Shown in pieces: positions 53,156 through 61,596 of a stretch of DNA of 64,000 bases. The position numbers were made by a program, and so were the translations under genes. The stretch's first letter is position 1. Each line of letters opens with the position of its first letter. Origin of the DNA: JBKBUF01 sp046290815 (GTDB lineage Bacteria > Bacteroidota > Bacteroidia > Cytophagales > Cytophagaceae); the NCBI GenBank assembly GCA_046290815.1, contig JBKBUF010000026.1:4242-68241 (forward strand). Reading direction: 5' to 3'. A model generated the notes under the pieces. The model worked only from the letters and a program-made list of their open reading frames with translations, was not told the origin of the DNA and ran no database searches.

Positions 53156-53842
53156 TTAACAATTTTTCTTATTATGCCTTACATAGTCTTCAAATGAAAA
53201 ATTTCTTTCAGGAAAGGTTTCTTCTAAATTAATAAGTTGCTGAATTCGGTCCATACGAAATTCACGTAGGTCTTTACGCATTCGGCAATAGGCTATAAGT
53301 AGCCAATTATCTTTCGTAAGATAAACTGCCAGAGGCTCAACTATTCTTTCTGAAAAAGTGTCTGAATAAAAGGCATGGTAGTTAATTTTAAGAACCTGAT
53401 GATTAACAATAGCAGATTGCACAGTGGCCAAATAATCTGTCTTTCCGTCCACATCATTCGAAAAAATGAAAATACTTTTTTCCAGCTTTTCAGATTTCTC
53501 CTTTGTAGAATGCTTTAACAATGCTTTTATTTTAATAACCAGATCATCAATACCTTTTTGAAGAGAACTATCTCTGTTCTTCTTAATAATCTTTTGCACT
53601 GTCAGCAATGCATTAATCTCATTCTCTGAAAACATTACCGGAGGAACGGTATAATCATCTATTAAACAATAACCGCTTCCTGCTTCTCCTATTATGGGAA
53701 CCCCCGCCTCCTCCAACGCCCTTATGTCGCGATAGACAGTCCTTAAACTGATCCCAAATTTATTGGATAGCTCTTGTGCTGTTATCACGCGTCTTGACTG
53801 CAAATGCAACAGAATATTTGCCAATCGCGAAAGTCTGGTCAT
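53156..53842 (-). CDS. YafY-type HTH/WYL-domain transcriptional regulator
   Basis: A 228-residue protein. N-terminal DeoR-like helix-turn-helix (RLSRLANILLHLQSRRVITA, ELSNKFGISLRTVYRDIRAL), then a WYL domain (about 145-215) with LKINYHAFYSDTFSERIVEP and NWLLIAYCRMRKDLREFRMDRI. WYL domains bind ligands or nucleic acid. Probably regulates the SRPBCC lipoprotein gene beside it. Divergent from the large 54.1 kb gene. Confidence 0.9.
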   Translation of the reverse strand: MTRLSRLANILLHLQSRRVITAQELSNKFGISLRTVYRDIRALEEAGVPIIGEAGSGYCLIDDYTVPPVMFSENEINALLTVQKIIKKNRDSSLQKGIDDLVIKIKALLKHSTKEKSEKLEKSIFIFSNDVDGKTDYLATVQSAIVNHQVLKINYHAFYSDTFSERIVEPLAVYLTKDNWLLIAYCRMRKDLREFRMDRIQQLINLEETFPERNFSFEDYVRHNKKNC

Positions 53843-54084
53843 CTTCTTAATTTTTATTTAAGCAGGAATTTTTTACTTGCAATCTAACGGCATTTCTGAA
53901 TATCTAATATGTTCCACTTTTTCTGAAGTCAATATTGTATTTTCCTTATCAACCCTTGCACATTAGCGTCTTTTATTAAAAAAATCAAAAATTCCCTATG
54001 AAAAGAGGTGACATAGTGCAAACTTTTCGTATAAATACAAGATACACCAACTCGAATTAAAGTTTCACAAGACGTTTGAAGATT

Positions 54085-57000
54085 ATGCGCAGATTATTGT
54101 TATTTACCACATTTATTTCACTTGTTTTATTTTCCCAAAAAGCTTATCCTCAGTGCTCTACGGTTCCGGTACAGGAAGCTGTTTACAACGGAAATTTTGA
54201 ATTGGGGTATTCTGCCACCCCTCCCGGTTTCCAGACGGATTTTCAATGGCTTGGGTTGCCTCCTAACTATCCTACAGAAGGCTGCCACTATGGAGTTGGT
54301 GACAAAGCAGGAATCGTACGTGGTGAAAACTTTACCTGTGGTGGTACTAACTGGACCAACACTACCTATTGGGGAATCTCTTATGGTGGTGATGTAAACT
54401 TCAGAGATCATACGTTTGGTGTTCCGGGACAAGGTTATGCCTTAATGGTAGACCTTAACAGTAAAACCACTAGTACTATTAACCCAGGAGGGAAACCAAT
54501 AGCCTGGATGCAAAGTGTAAATATTTTCCCTAGCCAGACATACTACTTTTCTGCATGGGTCGCAAACTTTGCCAATGGAACCGCACCTCAAATTCAAGTA
54601 ACTATTGTACCATATTTGGCATCTAACGGGACAGTCCATTCTGCAGGCATTCAAACTTTACCTGTTATCGGATCTCCTGCCGGTTTAATGAACTGGACAC
54701 AAATATATGCTCAGTGGATCCCGGCAGGTGTTTACAATAAAGTTGATATAAGAATGGAATTTGTAAATACATCAGGCGGATCCAGCGGACTTGATGTAGT
54801 AATCGATGACATCTCCTTCATAAATAGTTGCCAGAATCTTACTGCTAATAAAAAACCTGACTTCGGTTTTCTTACACGATCAATCTGCAGCAGCAATGGT
54901 TCAATCACCCTAAATGCCAATTACCCTTCGCCTTCAGGAGGTACAACATTTACCTGGTATGAAGGCTCCACTTCGCCACAAACAGTAATTTCAGGAGTCA
55001 CCGGACAAACATATACAGTGAATAAACCAGGCACATACAGAGTTTGTGTTAACGACCCTGCAAACGGCTGTGCTGTAAGTGCGCAGGCAGTCATAACTAC
55101 AGATTTTACAGTAAATATACCGAACAGAGAATTATGCAGTCCGATAACAGCATCACTTAATGCTACTCCCACACCCACCGGCGGATCTCCTTTAAGTTAC
55201 TCCTGGACTGTTCCCGGCGGAGCTACCAATCCGGGTAATAATGCAACCGCTACAGCTAATGTAGCAGGTACATATTCAGTCAATGTAACAGGCCCAAGTT
55301 ACAACGGAGGTACCTGTGTTGCATCAGGAAGCGCTACTGTTACATCCAAATTACCGAATGTACCAACCAATCTTAAATATTGCAGCGGCGGAGGAACTGC
55401 TGTAAATCTTTCCGTTGGCGATGGCAAATCATATTCCTGGTACAGAAACGCAGCAGCAACAGATCTCATCGGAACAGGAACAACAGTTAGCTGGACTCCT
55501 GCTGCAGGAACAACAGGCAATCAAACACTATACATCGTCAATGCAGAAACAACTCCAGCCGGAACAGTAGGACCGGCCTCAGCAACTAACTGGCCGGATA
55601 ACACAGGAAGAAATTTAACATTGAATGTTACCAATACCGTGCAGCTTACATCACTTCAGCTTAATGCTGCTTCCTGGCATGAAACATGTGCTGCGGATGG
55701 AACTACCAGGACTGCAACCATCACAGTTACACAGGGAGCATCAACTATAGCAACAAGAAATGTTACAATTACTTGCGGTTCACCTTCAACTGTCAACCTA
55801 AACATCAATCTCCCTCCGGGGACTTATACCTTGTCCACTACTGCAAACACAAAATGGACAAACACTTTAGGGACTACTACCATTCCAGGCACATTCTCCA
55901 TCTCTTCTCCTGATGGCAGATCCGTGTTCACCAATATTGTTGTCAGAAATTCTCAGGCATGTGATCCTGTGCCTGTAGTGGTACAACCGGAAAACTGCTG
56001 TACTGCTCCGACGATCACCACTCAGCCAATAGCTACACAAACTGTTTGTGCAGGCGCACCTAACTTTAACATATCCGTTACGGCCACTCCTCCTGCAGGT
56101 GAGGCAGTGCGAGTACAGTGGCAGAATGATGGAGGTACGGGTACCTGGGTAAATGACGGAGCAGTACAAAACGGCGTTGTCAATACGGCCTTTACCTCCA
56201 ACTATACACATACCTCCGCAAACCTTACTACAGCAAGAAACAACTGGAATTTCAGAGCAGTGGTTTCACTTGTAAGCAACACAAATTGTATTGTCAATTC
56301 TACAGTATTTAACTTAAGAGTTAATGCTATTCCTTCAGCGCCGACTGTCACCACACCGGTGACCTATTGCCAGGGTGATGCAGCTACTGCATTAACAGCT
56401 ACAGGTACAGCACTAAAATGGTATGATGCAGCATCTGCAGGTACTCAATACGGTACAGCACCTACTCCTTCCACTGCCAGCGCAGGAACAACAAATTACT
56501 ATGTAAGTCAGACCGTCAATAGTTGTGAAAGCTCCAGAGCTTTGATAGCGGTAGTTGTGAATCCAAAAGCAAATATAACCACACAGCCAACTGCTCAGAA
56601 TGTATGTACAGGTCAAAATGCCACGTTTACTGTAACTGCTACAGGTTCTACCCTCAGCTATCAATGGCAAATATTTTCCGGAGGATCATGGATCAATGCT
56701 TCCGGCACATCCACCAATGCTTCGTACACAGTTTCGTCAGTAACCTCAGCAATGAATGGCAACCAATACAAAGTTATAGTGAGAAGTAATGGCAACTGTC
56801 CGGTTGAGTCCAACACTGCAGTATTGAATGTTACTAATTCGGCTGCCATCACAGTGCAACCTCAGGCTACCACCACTTTGTGCTCCGGAACAGCACTAAA
56901 CCTTTCAGTTACTGCTACCGGTGCCACTCCTTTGACTTACCAATGGAAAAAAGACGGTAATGATATTGCAGGAGCTACTGGAGCTACATATAACAAAACA

Positions 57001-59976
57001 GTAGATGTAAGTGATGCAGGTGTGTATACAGTAGTTGTTACCAACAGCTGTAATGCAATAACATCATCAAATGCCAATGTCACTGTAAATGGAGCTAATA
57101 TAACAGTTCAGCCAACTAACCAGGGAACATGTTCAGGCGGAAATATTAGTTTCTCTGTTACTGCTACCGGACCCGGTCTAACATATACCTGGCAAAGAAT
57201 GATTGCCGGCAACCCTTCCAACCTGGCCGGAGAAACAAACAGTACACTTAATCTGAATAGTGTAACTGTTGGTATGGATGGTTACCAGTACAGAGTGGAA
57301 ATACGCTCCAATGGTGCTTGTCCGGTGCTATCAAACGTGGTTACTCTTAATGTAAATACCAGTACCACTGTCAACACACAACCACAGAACAGTCAGGTGT
57401 GTATAGGACAGCCGCTCACGTTGACAACCAGTGCCAGTGGTTCAGGAACTGTTACCTACCAATGGTATAAAGACAATGTATTGATTCCGGGAGCGACTTC
57501 TGCAACTTATTCTGTGGCAACAGCCACTTCTGCACATGGAGGAACATATTACGCAGCTATCAATAGCGATTGCGGTCCTGTAAATAGCCAAAATGCAGTG
57601 GTAACTATGAACGGTGTTACAATTAACACCCATCCGCAAAATCTAACTGTATGCGAAGGTGACAACGTAAGCTTTAATGTAGCAGCTACAGGCTTTGGTA
57701 CTTTATCTTATGTATGGCAGGTGGACAACTCCGGAACTTATGTAAATATTCCTTCGTCTAACAATGCAACCATTGGCTATCCTTCCGCCAATGTTGCTAT
57801 GGCCGGAACATACAGGGTCTTAATCAGGGATAACAACAGTTGCGAAATCGCATCAAGTCCTGCAACTCTAACTGTAAATTCAGGAGTCAATTTCGCTAGT
57901 CATCCACAGAACAGGGAATTATGTGCAGGCGAAGCATTGAACCTTAGCATTACAACCACTGGCGCTGGTTCAGCAACTTATCAATGGAATTTAAATGGCA
58001 ATGCTATAGCAGGCGCAACAGGCACCAGCTACTCTGTTGCTTCATCGACAGCTGCTCATGCAGGGCAATATACTGTAACACTAACCAGCACCTGCGGTAC
58101 TGTTACTTCAAATGCTGCTACAATTTCTGTGAACAATGTATCAATAACAGCTCAACCACAAAACACAACAGTTTGCCAGGGCAACAATGCGGTATTTACC
58201 GTAACAGCATCCGGCATCCAGACCTTAGGATATCAGTGGCAGGTAAATGCAAACACAGGTAACTTTGTAAATATTCCAGGTGCTACATCAGCAAACTATA
58301 CAGTAAACAACACTACTCTGGCACAAAACAATTACAGCTACCGTGTGGTAATAAATGACAATGGGAAATGTCCTCAGAATTCCGCTGCAGCAGTATTAAC
58401 TGTTAATCCATCCACTGTGATTACATCAGGACCGACAGGTAATAGTCCGGTTTGCGAAGGAAACCCAATCAATTTGCAGGTTGCAGCCACCGGAACAGGT
58501 ACCCTTTCTTATGAGTGGTTTCACAATGGTAATTCTATAGGTAACAACAGTGCTTCTTATAGTGTCAGCTCCACTGTGGCAGCAGCAGGCGACTACACTG
58601 TACAGGTGACAGGGACCTGCGGAACCACTGCGATGTCTGCTCCTTACAATATGGTAGTAAACGCAGCTGCTCAGAACAATAGAAATGTTACTGGCAACGA
58701 AGCATGCTCCGGCAGCAACAGTTCCGTACAAGTACTAAACTCACAACAGGGAGTAACATACCAGCCATTTATTGGCGGTGTTGCAGCAGGGTCAACTGTA
58801 AATGGTAACGGATCAGATATCACACTTAGCATCAACTCATCTGCTTTAAGTCCGGGTAACAACACAGTTACAATAAGAGTTGTTGGCTGCAATACAGTAG
58901 ACCTTATCAATAATGCAACAGTACTGGTGATGGGTCCACTAAGCAGCATTAACGGAAACCAGGATGTATGTGCAGATGCAGCAACTGCAATGGCGTACAA
59001 CGTAAGTCCTGTAACAGGTGCATCGACCTATAACTGGACAGCCACAGGCGGTACAACTATCACATCAGGCAATGGTACGACTTCAGTTATTGCTAATGTA
59101 GCAAGCTCCGGCTCTGTAATTACTGTTCAGCCTGCAACTGCAAATGGCCTTACATGCGGGATACGAACAATACAGGTGACCCTACAAGATCCTTATGTTG
59201 AAGGAACCATTCAGGTAAGCGAAGACACAATCTGTGCAGGCAATCAGATAACATTCACCGTGGTTAATTCTAATGCCTCACATACCTGGACTGCTTCTTC
59301 ATCTGCTGGGGTAACCATCCAAAATCCAAACGCGAACTCTACAACTATAAAGTTTGATGTAAGCGGAGTGTACACCATTATAGCAAGTCCGCAACATGCT
59401 TGTGCAACAAATGCACAATCATTGCAAACCAATGTAGTGATAATACAGCCTCCGGTAGCGAATGCAGGAGCCGACATGATGCTGGATAATTTCCAGGATG
59501 CAGTTCTTAACGGAAGCCTGAGCAGCCAGGGACAATTTTATCAGTATCAATGGACAGCAACAAACAACAGTGTTGTGAGCAATCCAAAGAGCATCAATCC
59601 GACAGTAACACCTGCGGAATTATCTAACACCTATGTATTGACGGTATCGACAATCAATAACGCTTCATGTTCTGCCACTGATGCGGTAAATGTAAGCATC
59701 AATATTGCAGTAAAAATTCCTAATGTTTTTTCACCAAACGGTGATGGCATACATGATGAATTTGTAATACAGAACATTCAGTTCTTCCCGAACTCAATTC
59801 TTACCATTTACAATCAGTGGGGAGAAACAGTATTCAAGAGCGACAAAGGATACCCTCAACCATGGAATGGAAAAAGAGGCGGACAGGATGCAGGCGTTAG
59901 CACTTATTACTACGTGCTTGAGTTGAATGAAAATGACTACAAGCCGGTTTCAGGGTCGGTGAATATATTGAAGTAA
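54085..59976 (+). CDS. Giant T9SS type B Ig-repeat surface protein
   Basis: The ATG at 54085 gives 1963 residues; a TTG three codons earlier is possible. Signal peptide 1-25. A jelly-roll/CBM-like domain covers about 25-255. About fourteen Ig-like domains follow; from 56570 to about 58660 they form four copies of an A+B pair with a 174-175 codon period. Type A opens with (I/N)TxQPxNxxVCxG and ends SNGxCPxxS; type B has YQWxxxGxxIxGAT and AHxGxYxVxxTSxCGT. Further PKD-like domains lead to the type B CTD (about 1875-1963) with KIPNVFSPNGDGIHDEF and YNQWGETVFKS. It ends at 59974-59976, inside a heptanucleotide tract. Likely a filamentous adhesin. Confidence 0.92.
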   Translation: MRRLLLFTTFISLVLFSQKAYPQCSTVPVQEAVYNGNFELGYSATPPGFQTDFQWLGLPPNYPTEGCHYGVGDKAGIVRGENFTCGGTNWTNTTYWGISYGGDVNFRDHTFGVPGQGYALMVDLNSKTTSTINPGGKPIAWMQSVNIFPSQTYYFSAWVANFANGTAPQIQVTIVPYLASNGTVHSAGIQTLPVIGSPAGLMNWTQIYAQWIPAGVYNKVDIRMEFVNTSGGSSGLDVVIDDISFINSCQNLTANKKPDFGFLTRSICSSNGSITLNANYPSPSGGTTFTWYEGSTSPQTVISGVTGQTYTVNKPGTYRVCVNDPANGCAVSAQAVITTDFTVNIPNRELCSPITASLNATPTPTGGSPLSYSWTVPGGATNPGNNATATANVAGTYSVNVTGPSYNGGTCVASGSATVTSKLPNVPTNLKYCSGGGTAVNLSVGDGKSYSWYRNAAATDLIGTGTTVSWTPAAGTTGNQTLYIVNAETTPAGTVGPASATNWPDNTGRNLTLNVTNTVQLTSLQLNAASWHETCAADGTTRTATITVTQGASTIATRNVTITCGSPSTVNLNINLPPGTYTLSTTANTKWTNTLGTTTIPGTFSISSPDGRSVFTNIVVRNSQACDPVPVVVQPENCCTAPTITTQPIATQTVCAGAPNFNISVTATPPAGEAVRVQWQNDGGTGTWVNDGAVQNGVVNTAFTSNYTHTSANLTTARNNWNFRAVVSLVSNTNCIVNSTVFNLRVNAIPSAPTVTTPVTYCQGDAATALTATGTALKWYDAASAGTQYGTAPTPSTASAGTTNYYVSQTVNSCESSRALIAVVVNPKANITTQPTAQNVCTGQNATFTVTATGSTLSYQWQIFSGGSWINASGTSTNASYTVSSVTSAMNGNQYKVIVRSNGNCPVESNTAVLNVTNSAAITVQPQATTTLCSGTALNLSVTATGATPLTYQWKKDGNDIAGATGATYNKTVDVSDAGVYTVVVTNSCNAITSSNANVTVNGANITVQPTNQGTCSGGNISFSVTATGPGLTYTWQRMIAGNPSNLAGETNSTLNLNSVTVGMDGYQYRVEIRSNGACPVLSNVVTLNVNTSTTVNTQPQNSQVCIGQPLTLTTSASGSGTVTYQWYKDNVLIPGATSATYSVATATSAHGGTYYAAINSDCGPVNSQNAVVTMNGVTINTHPQNLTVCEGDNVSFNVAATGFGTLSYVWQVDNSGTYVNIPSSNNATIGYPSANVAMAGTYRVLIRDNNSCEIASSPATLTVNSGVNFASHPQNRELCAGEALNLSITTTGAGSATYQWNLNGNAIAGATGTSYSVASSTAAHAGQYTVTLTSTCGTVTSNAATISVNNVSITAQPQNTTVCQGNNAVFTVTASGIQTLGYQWQVNANTGNFVNIPGATSANYTVNNTTLAQNNYSYRVVINDNGKCPQNSAAAVLTVNPSTVITSGPTGNSPVCEGNPINLQVAATGTGTLSYEWFHNGNSIGNNSASYSVSSTVAAAGDYTVQVTGTCGTTAMSAPYNMVVNAAAQNNRNVTGNEACSGSNSSVQVLNSQQGVTYQPFIGGVAAGSTVNGNGSDITLSINSSALSPGNNTVTIRVVGCNTVDLINNATVLVMGPLSSINGNQDVCADAATAMAYNVSPVTGASTYNWTATGGTTITSGNGTTSVIANVASSGSVITVQPATANGLTCGIRTIQVTLQDPYVEGTIQVSEDTICAGNQITFTVVNSNASHTWTASSSAGVTIQNPNANSTTIKFDVSGVYTIIASPQHACATNAQSLQTNVVIIQPPVANAGADMMLDNFQDAVLNGSLSSQGQFYQYQWTATNNSVVSNPKSINPTVTPAELSNTYVLTVSTINNASCSATDAVNVSINIAVKIPNVFSPNGDGIHDEFVIQNIQFFPNSILTIYNQWGETVFKSDKGYPQPWNGKRGGQDAGVSTYYYVLELNENDYKPVSGSVNILK

Positions 59977-60042
59977 TGATGAATGCGTAATGATGAATGC
60001 GTAATCGATGAATGCTTAATGATGAATTTTGAATGAATGACG
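59974..60042 (+). repeat. TAATGAT/GAATGCG heptanucleotide tract starting at a stop codon
   Basis: The stop TAA of the giant gene (59974-59976) is also the first three bases of the array: TAATGAT, GAATGCG, TAATGAT, GAATGCG, TAATCGA, TGAATGC, TTAATGA, TGAATTT, TGAATGA. The first 14-mer is repeated perfectly. Confidence 0.8.
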
Positions 60043-60055
60043 TTTAGTTAACGTC
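60039..60055. other. Small hairpin after the heptanucleotide tract
   Basis: GACGTT (60039-60044) pairs with AACGTC (60050-60055) and is followed by TTTGCGAGGCA, which resembles a dispersed-repeat fragment. Could act as the terminator of the giant gene. Confidence 0.4.
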
Positions 60056-60268
60056 TTTGCGAGGCATTGAATACAGATAATTAAGCATCGCATTTTTAAT
60101 AATAATAATCAGTTGATATAAAAAATGCCGAAGCAATCTGGTAAACAGTTAGAGAATAAGGTTATTATAGTAAGGATGTTGGATGTTTGATCATAAAGGC
60201 TGAATTATAAATCCATGGATGGGCCCGGTGCGAAAGCTGGGCATATCCTGTCATCCCGGAAGGATAAA
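60053..60268. repeat. Fragments of dispersed intergenic repeats
   Basis: GTCTTTGCGAGGCATTGA (60053), GCCGAAGCAATCTGG (about 60127), AAGGATGTTGGATGTTTGAT (60172-60191), and CTGTCATCCCGGAAGGAT (about 60248) look like pieces of REP-like elements and heptamer tracts seen in many bacterial genomes. The last piece encodes the final residues and stop of the 60251 gene. From memory; a genome-wide count is needed. Confidence 0.55.
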
Positions 60269-60664
60269 ATATTGAATTATGATTTGCTTTGTCAATGCAA
60301 CAATATAATCCAGAGCGATGATTGCAGCAATTAAAAAAACAACCGTAATACGTCTGTAGGCTTTTTTAATTATCACAAATGAAAAAATAATAAACAGGAC
60401 TATAATAAAAAAGTGGACAGCTTCCTTAATTAAAAATTGGAATATGTAGTATTCAGGAACAAAAGGACTATCAAGAGTGGAATAAAGCCCATAGAAAGCC
60501 ACTATCCTAGCTGATATAGAAAGTCCAATAAATATATAGAAAACCGCTATCAGCAATTTGTCAATTAATTTTTTTGGCCTTACTTCCTTATTGGCAACCG
60601 GAAGATCGTCAAGAATTTTATATGGGTGGTTTTGCATACTATTATTAAAGCTTACCAATCTCAA
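60251..60664 (-). CDS. Hypothetical membrane protein
   Basis: A 137-residue protein with an ATG at 60664; an internal ATG at 60637 (MQNHPYKIL) may be the true start. About three helices: LLIAVFYIFIGLSISARIVA, FFIIVLFIIFSFVIIKKAYR and FLIAAIIALDYIVALTK. The C-terminal IQYFILPG and stop fall in a dispersed-repeat fragment. Function unknown. Confidence 0.55.
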   Translation of the reverse strand: MRLVSFNNSMQNHPYKILDDLPVANKEVRPKKLIDKLLIAVFYIFIGLSISARIVAFYGLYSTLDSPFVPEYYIFQFLIKEAVHFFIIVLFIIFSFVIIKKAYRRITVVFLIAAIIALDYIVALTKQIIIQYFILPG

Positions 60665-60693
60665 TCAACGACTTCAAATATTTTTCCTGCTAT

Positions 60694-61122
60694 TTACTTC
60701 CTGATAAAAACTTCCACTCGCTTAGGAACAATATTATTATATTTCAACTTTAAAGAGAAAGTATCATCTTCCAGTTTGATCAACTTCCATTTCAATCTTT
60801 TTTTGCTGATATAATCATACCCTGAAGACTCTAAAGGAATTGGCTCATTAGAACAATCCCATATAGGATTCATATTCCTTCTTTCTTTTTCAACCAATAT
60901 GATCAGGTAATTATTTTTAATTTTATACAACCCAAAAGCTATATACGAAGCCCTGATACACCCTGGCCCTAAAAGATTAACCTGAACAGTAGAATCCGAA
61001 GAAAAATTTAAAAGATGTTTACCTGCGGATTCATAGCAACCTGATAATTTTTGTCCCGAAGAATTAAAAACGATGCAACTAAAAATAACTGTTCCAAAAA
61101 CGGTGAGCAATCTTAGTTTCAT
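60694..61122 (-). CDS. Hypothetical secreted protein
   Basis: A 142-residue protein with a signal peptide (MKLRLLTVFGTVIFSCIVFN, ending SSGQ) and a small beta-rich mature part (HLLNFSSDSTVQVNLLGPGC, DDTFSLKLKYNNIVPKRVEV) resembling short META/lipocalin-like Bacteroidota proteins. No family recognised. It lies 29 nt upstream of the small membrane protein gene. Confidence 0.6.
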   Translation of the reverse strand: MKLRLLTVFGTVIFSCIVFNSSGQKLSGCYESAGKHLLNFSSDSTVQVNLLGPGCIRASYIAFGLYKIKNNYLIILVEKERRNMNPIWDCSNEPIPLESSGYDYISKKRLKWKLIKLEDDTFSLKLKYNNIVPKRVEVFIRK

Positions 61123-61596
61123 ATACTAAAATGAAATACAGCCTGGTTCTAATGTATTATTAAATATACACATTTCCATTCATATTACGATTTTCACTTT
61201 CTTCGGTCCGCAAGAAGACTTCGAATATAGCCACCCGATTGCTTCAGCAATACTTATCTAAACCTTTGATTGTTTTTATATTTTCTTAGTAGCTTGAATT
61301 TAACACTATTCTTTGCTTCGCAATGATGACAGGGAATTTTACCTTTGCGCTCTTTGCGTTTCCCTTTGCGTCCCTTTGCGTGAAACCCTTTTTATTTCTT
61401 GGCCTGAGACCCCTTTTCCTTAGTGTGAATCCATCCCCCCTATCGTAATTCGCCAATATTAACAATCCCCTCCTACACAATTTTTCCCTCCTTACCTCTG
61501 ATTATTCAATTCCAATATTTAATTTAGCAGCCTTCAGTAATAACCGCTTTCGACCAGCTAAATCCAAAGACGGTTATATAAATCTTTTTATTCATC
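61123..61596. other. 474-base gene-free region with repeat debris
   Basis: No convincing gene. It contains GATTGCTTCAGCAAT (about 61237), GCTTCGCAATGATGACAGGG (about 61314), and the CTTTGCG array at 61341-61382. A 64-codon frame across it is Lys/Arg-rich only because of the repeats and is not accepted. The promoter of the 61597 gene is likely in the AT-rich part after 61480, but I cannot place it. Confidence 0.7.
61341..61382. repeat. Interrupted CTTTGCG word array
   Basis: Four copies of CTTTGCG separated by 2-5 bases (CT, TTTCC, TCC), the complement of the CGCAAAG word common in intergenic DNA of many bacteria. The spacing differs from the strict 7-base tracts elsewhere in this window. Confidence 0.7.

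Noticed and set aside
56566..58660. CRISPR-like regular repeats
   Set aside because: The period is about 522 bases and in-frame; these are Ig domain pairs in a coding sequence.
61286..61480. 64-codon leftward frame with repeated Lys/Arg
   Set aside because: Its Lys/Arg/Ala content comes from the CGCAAAG array; it has no signal, domain or start context.
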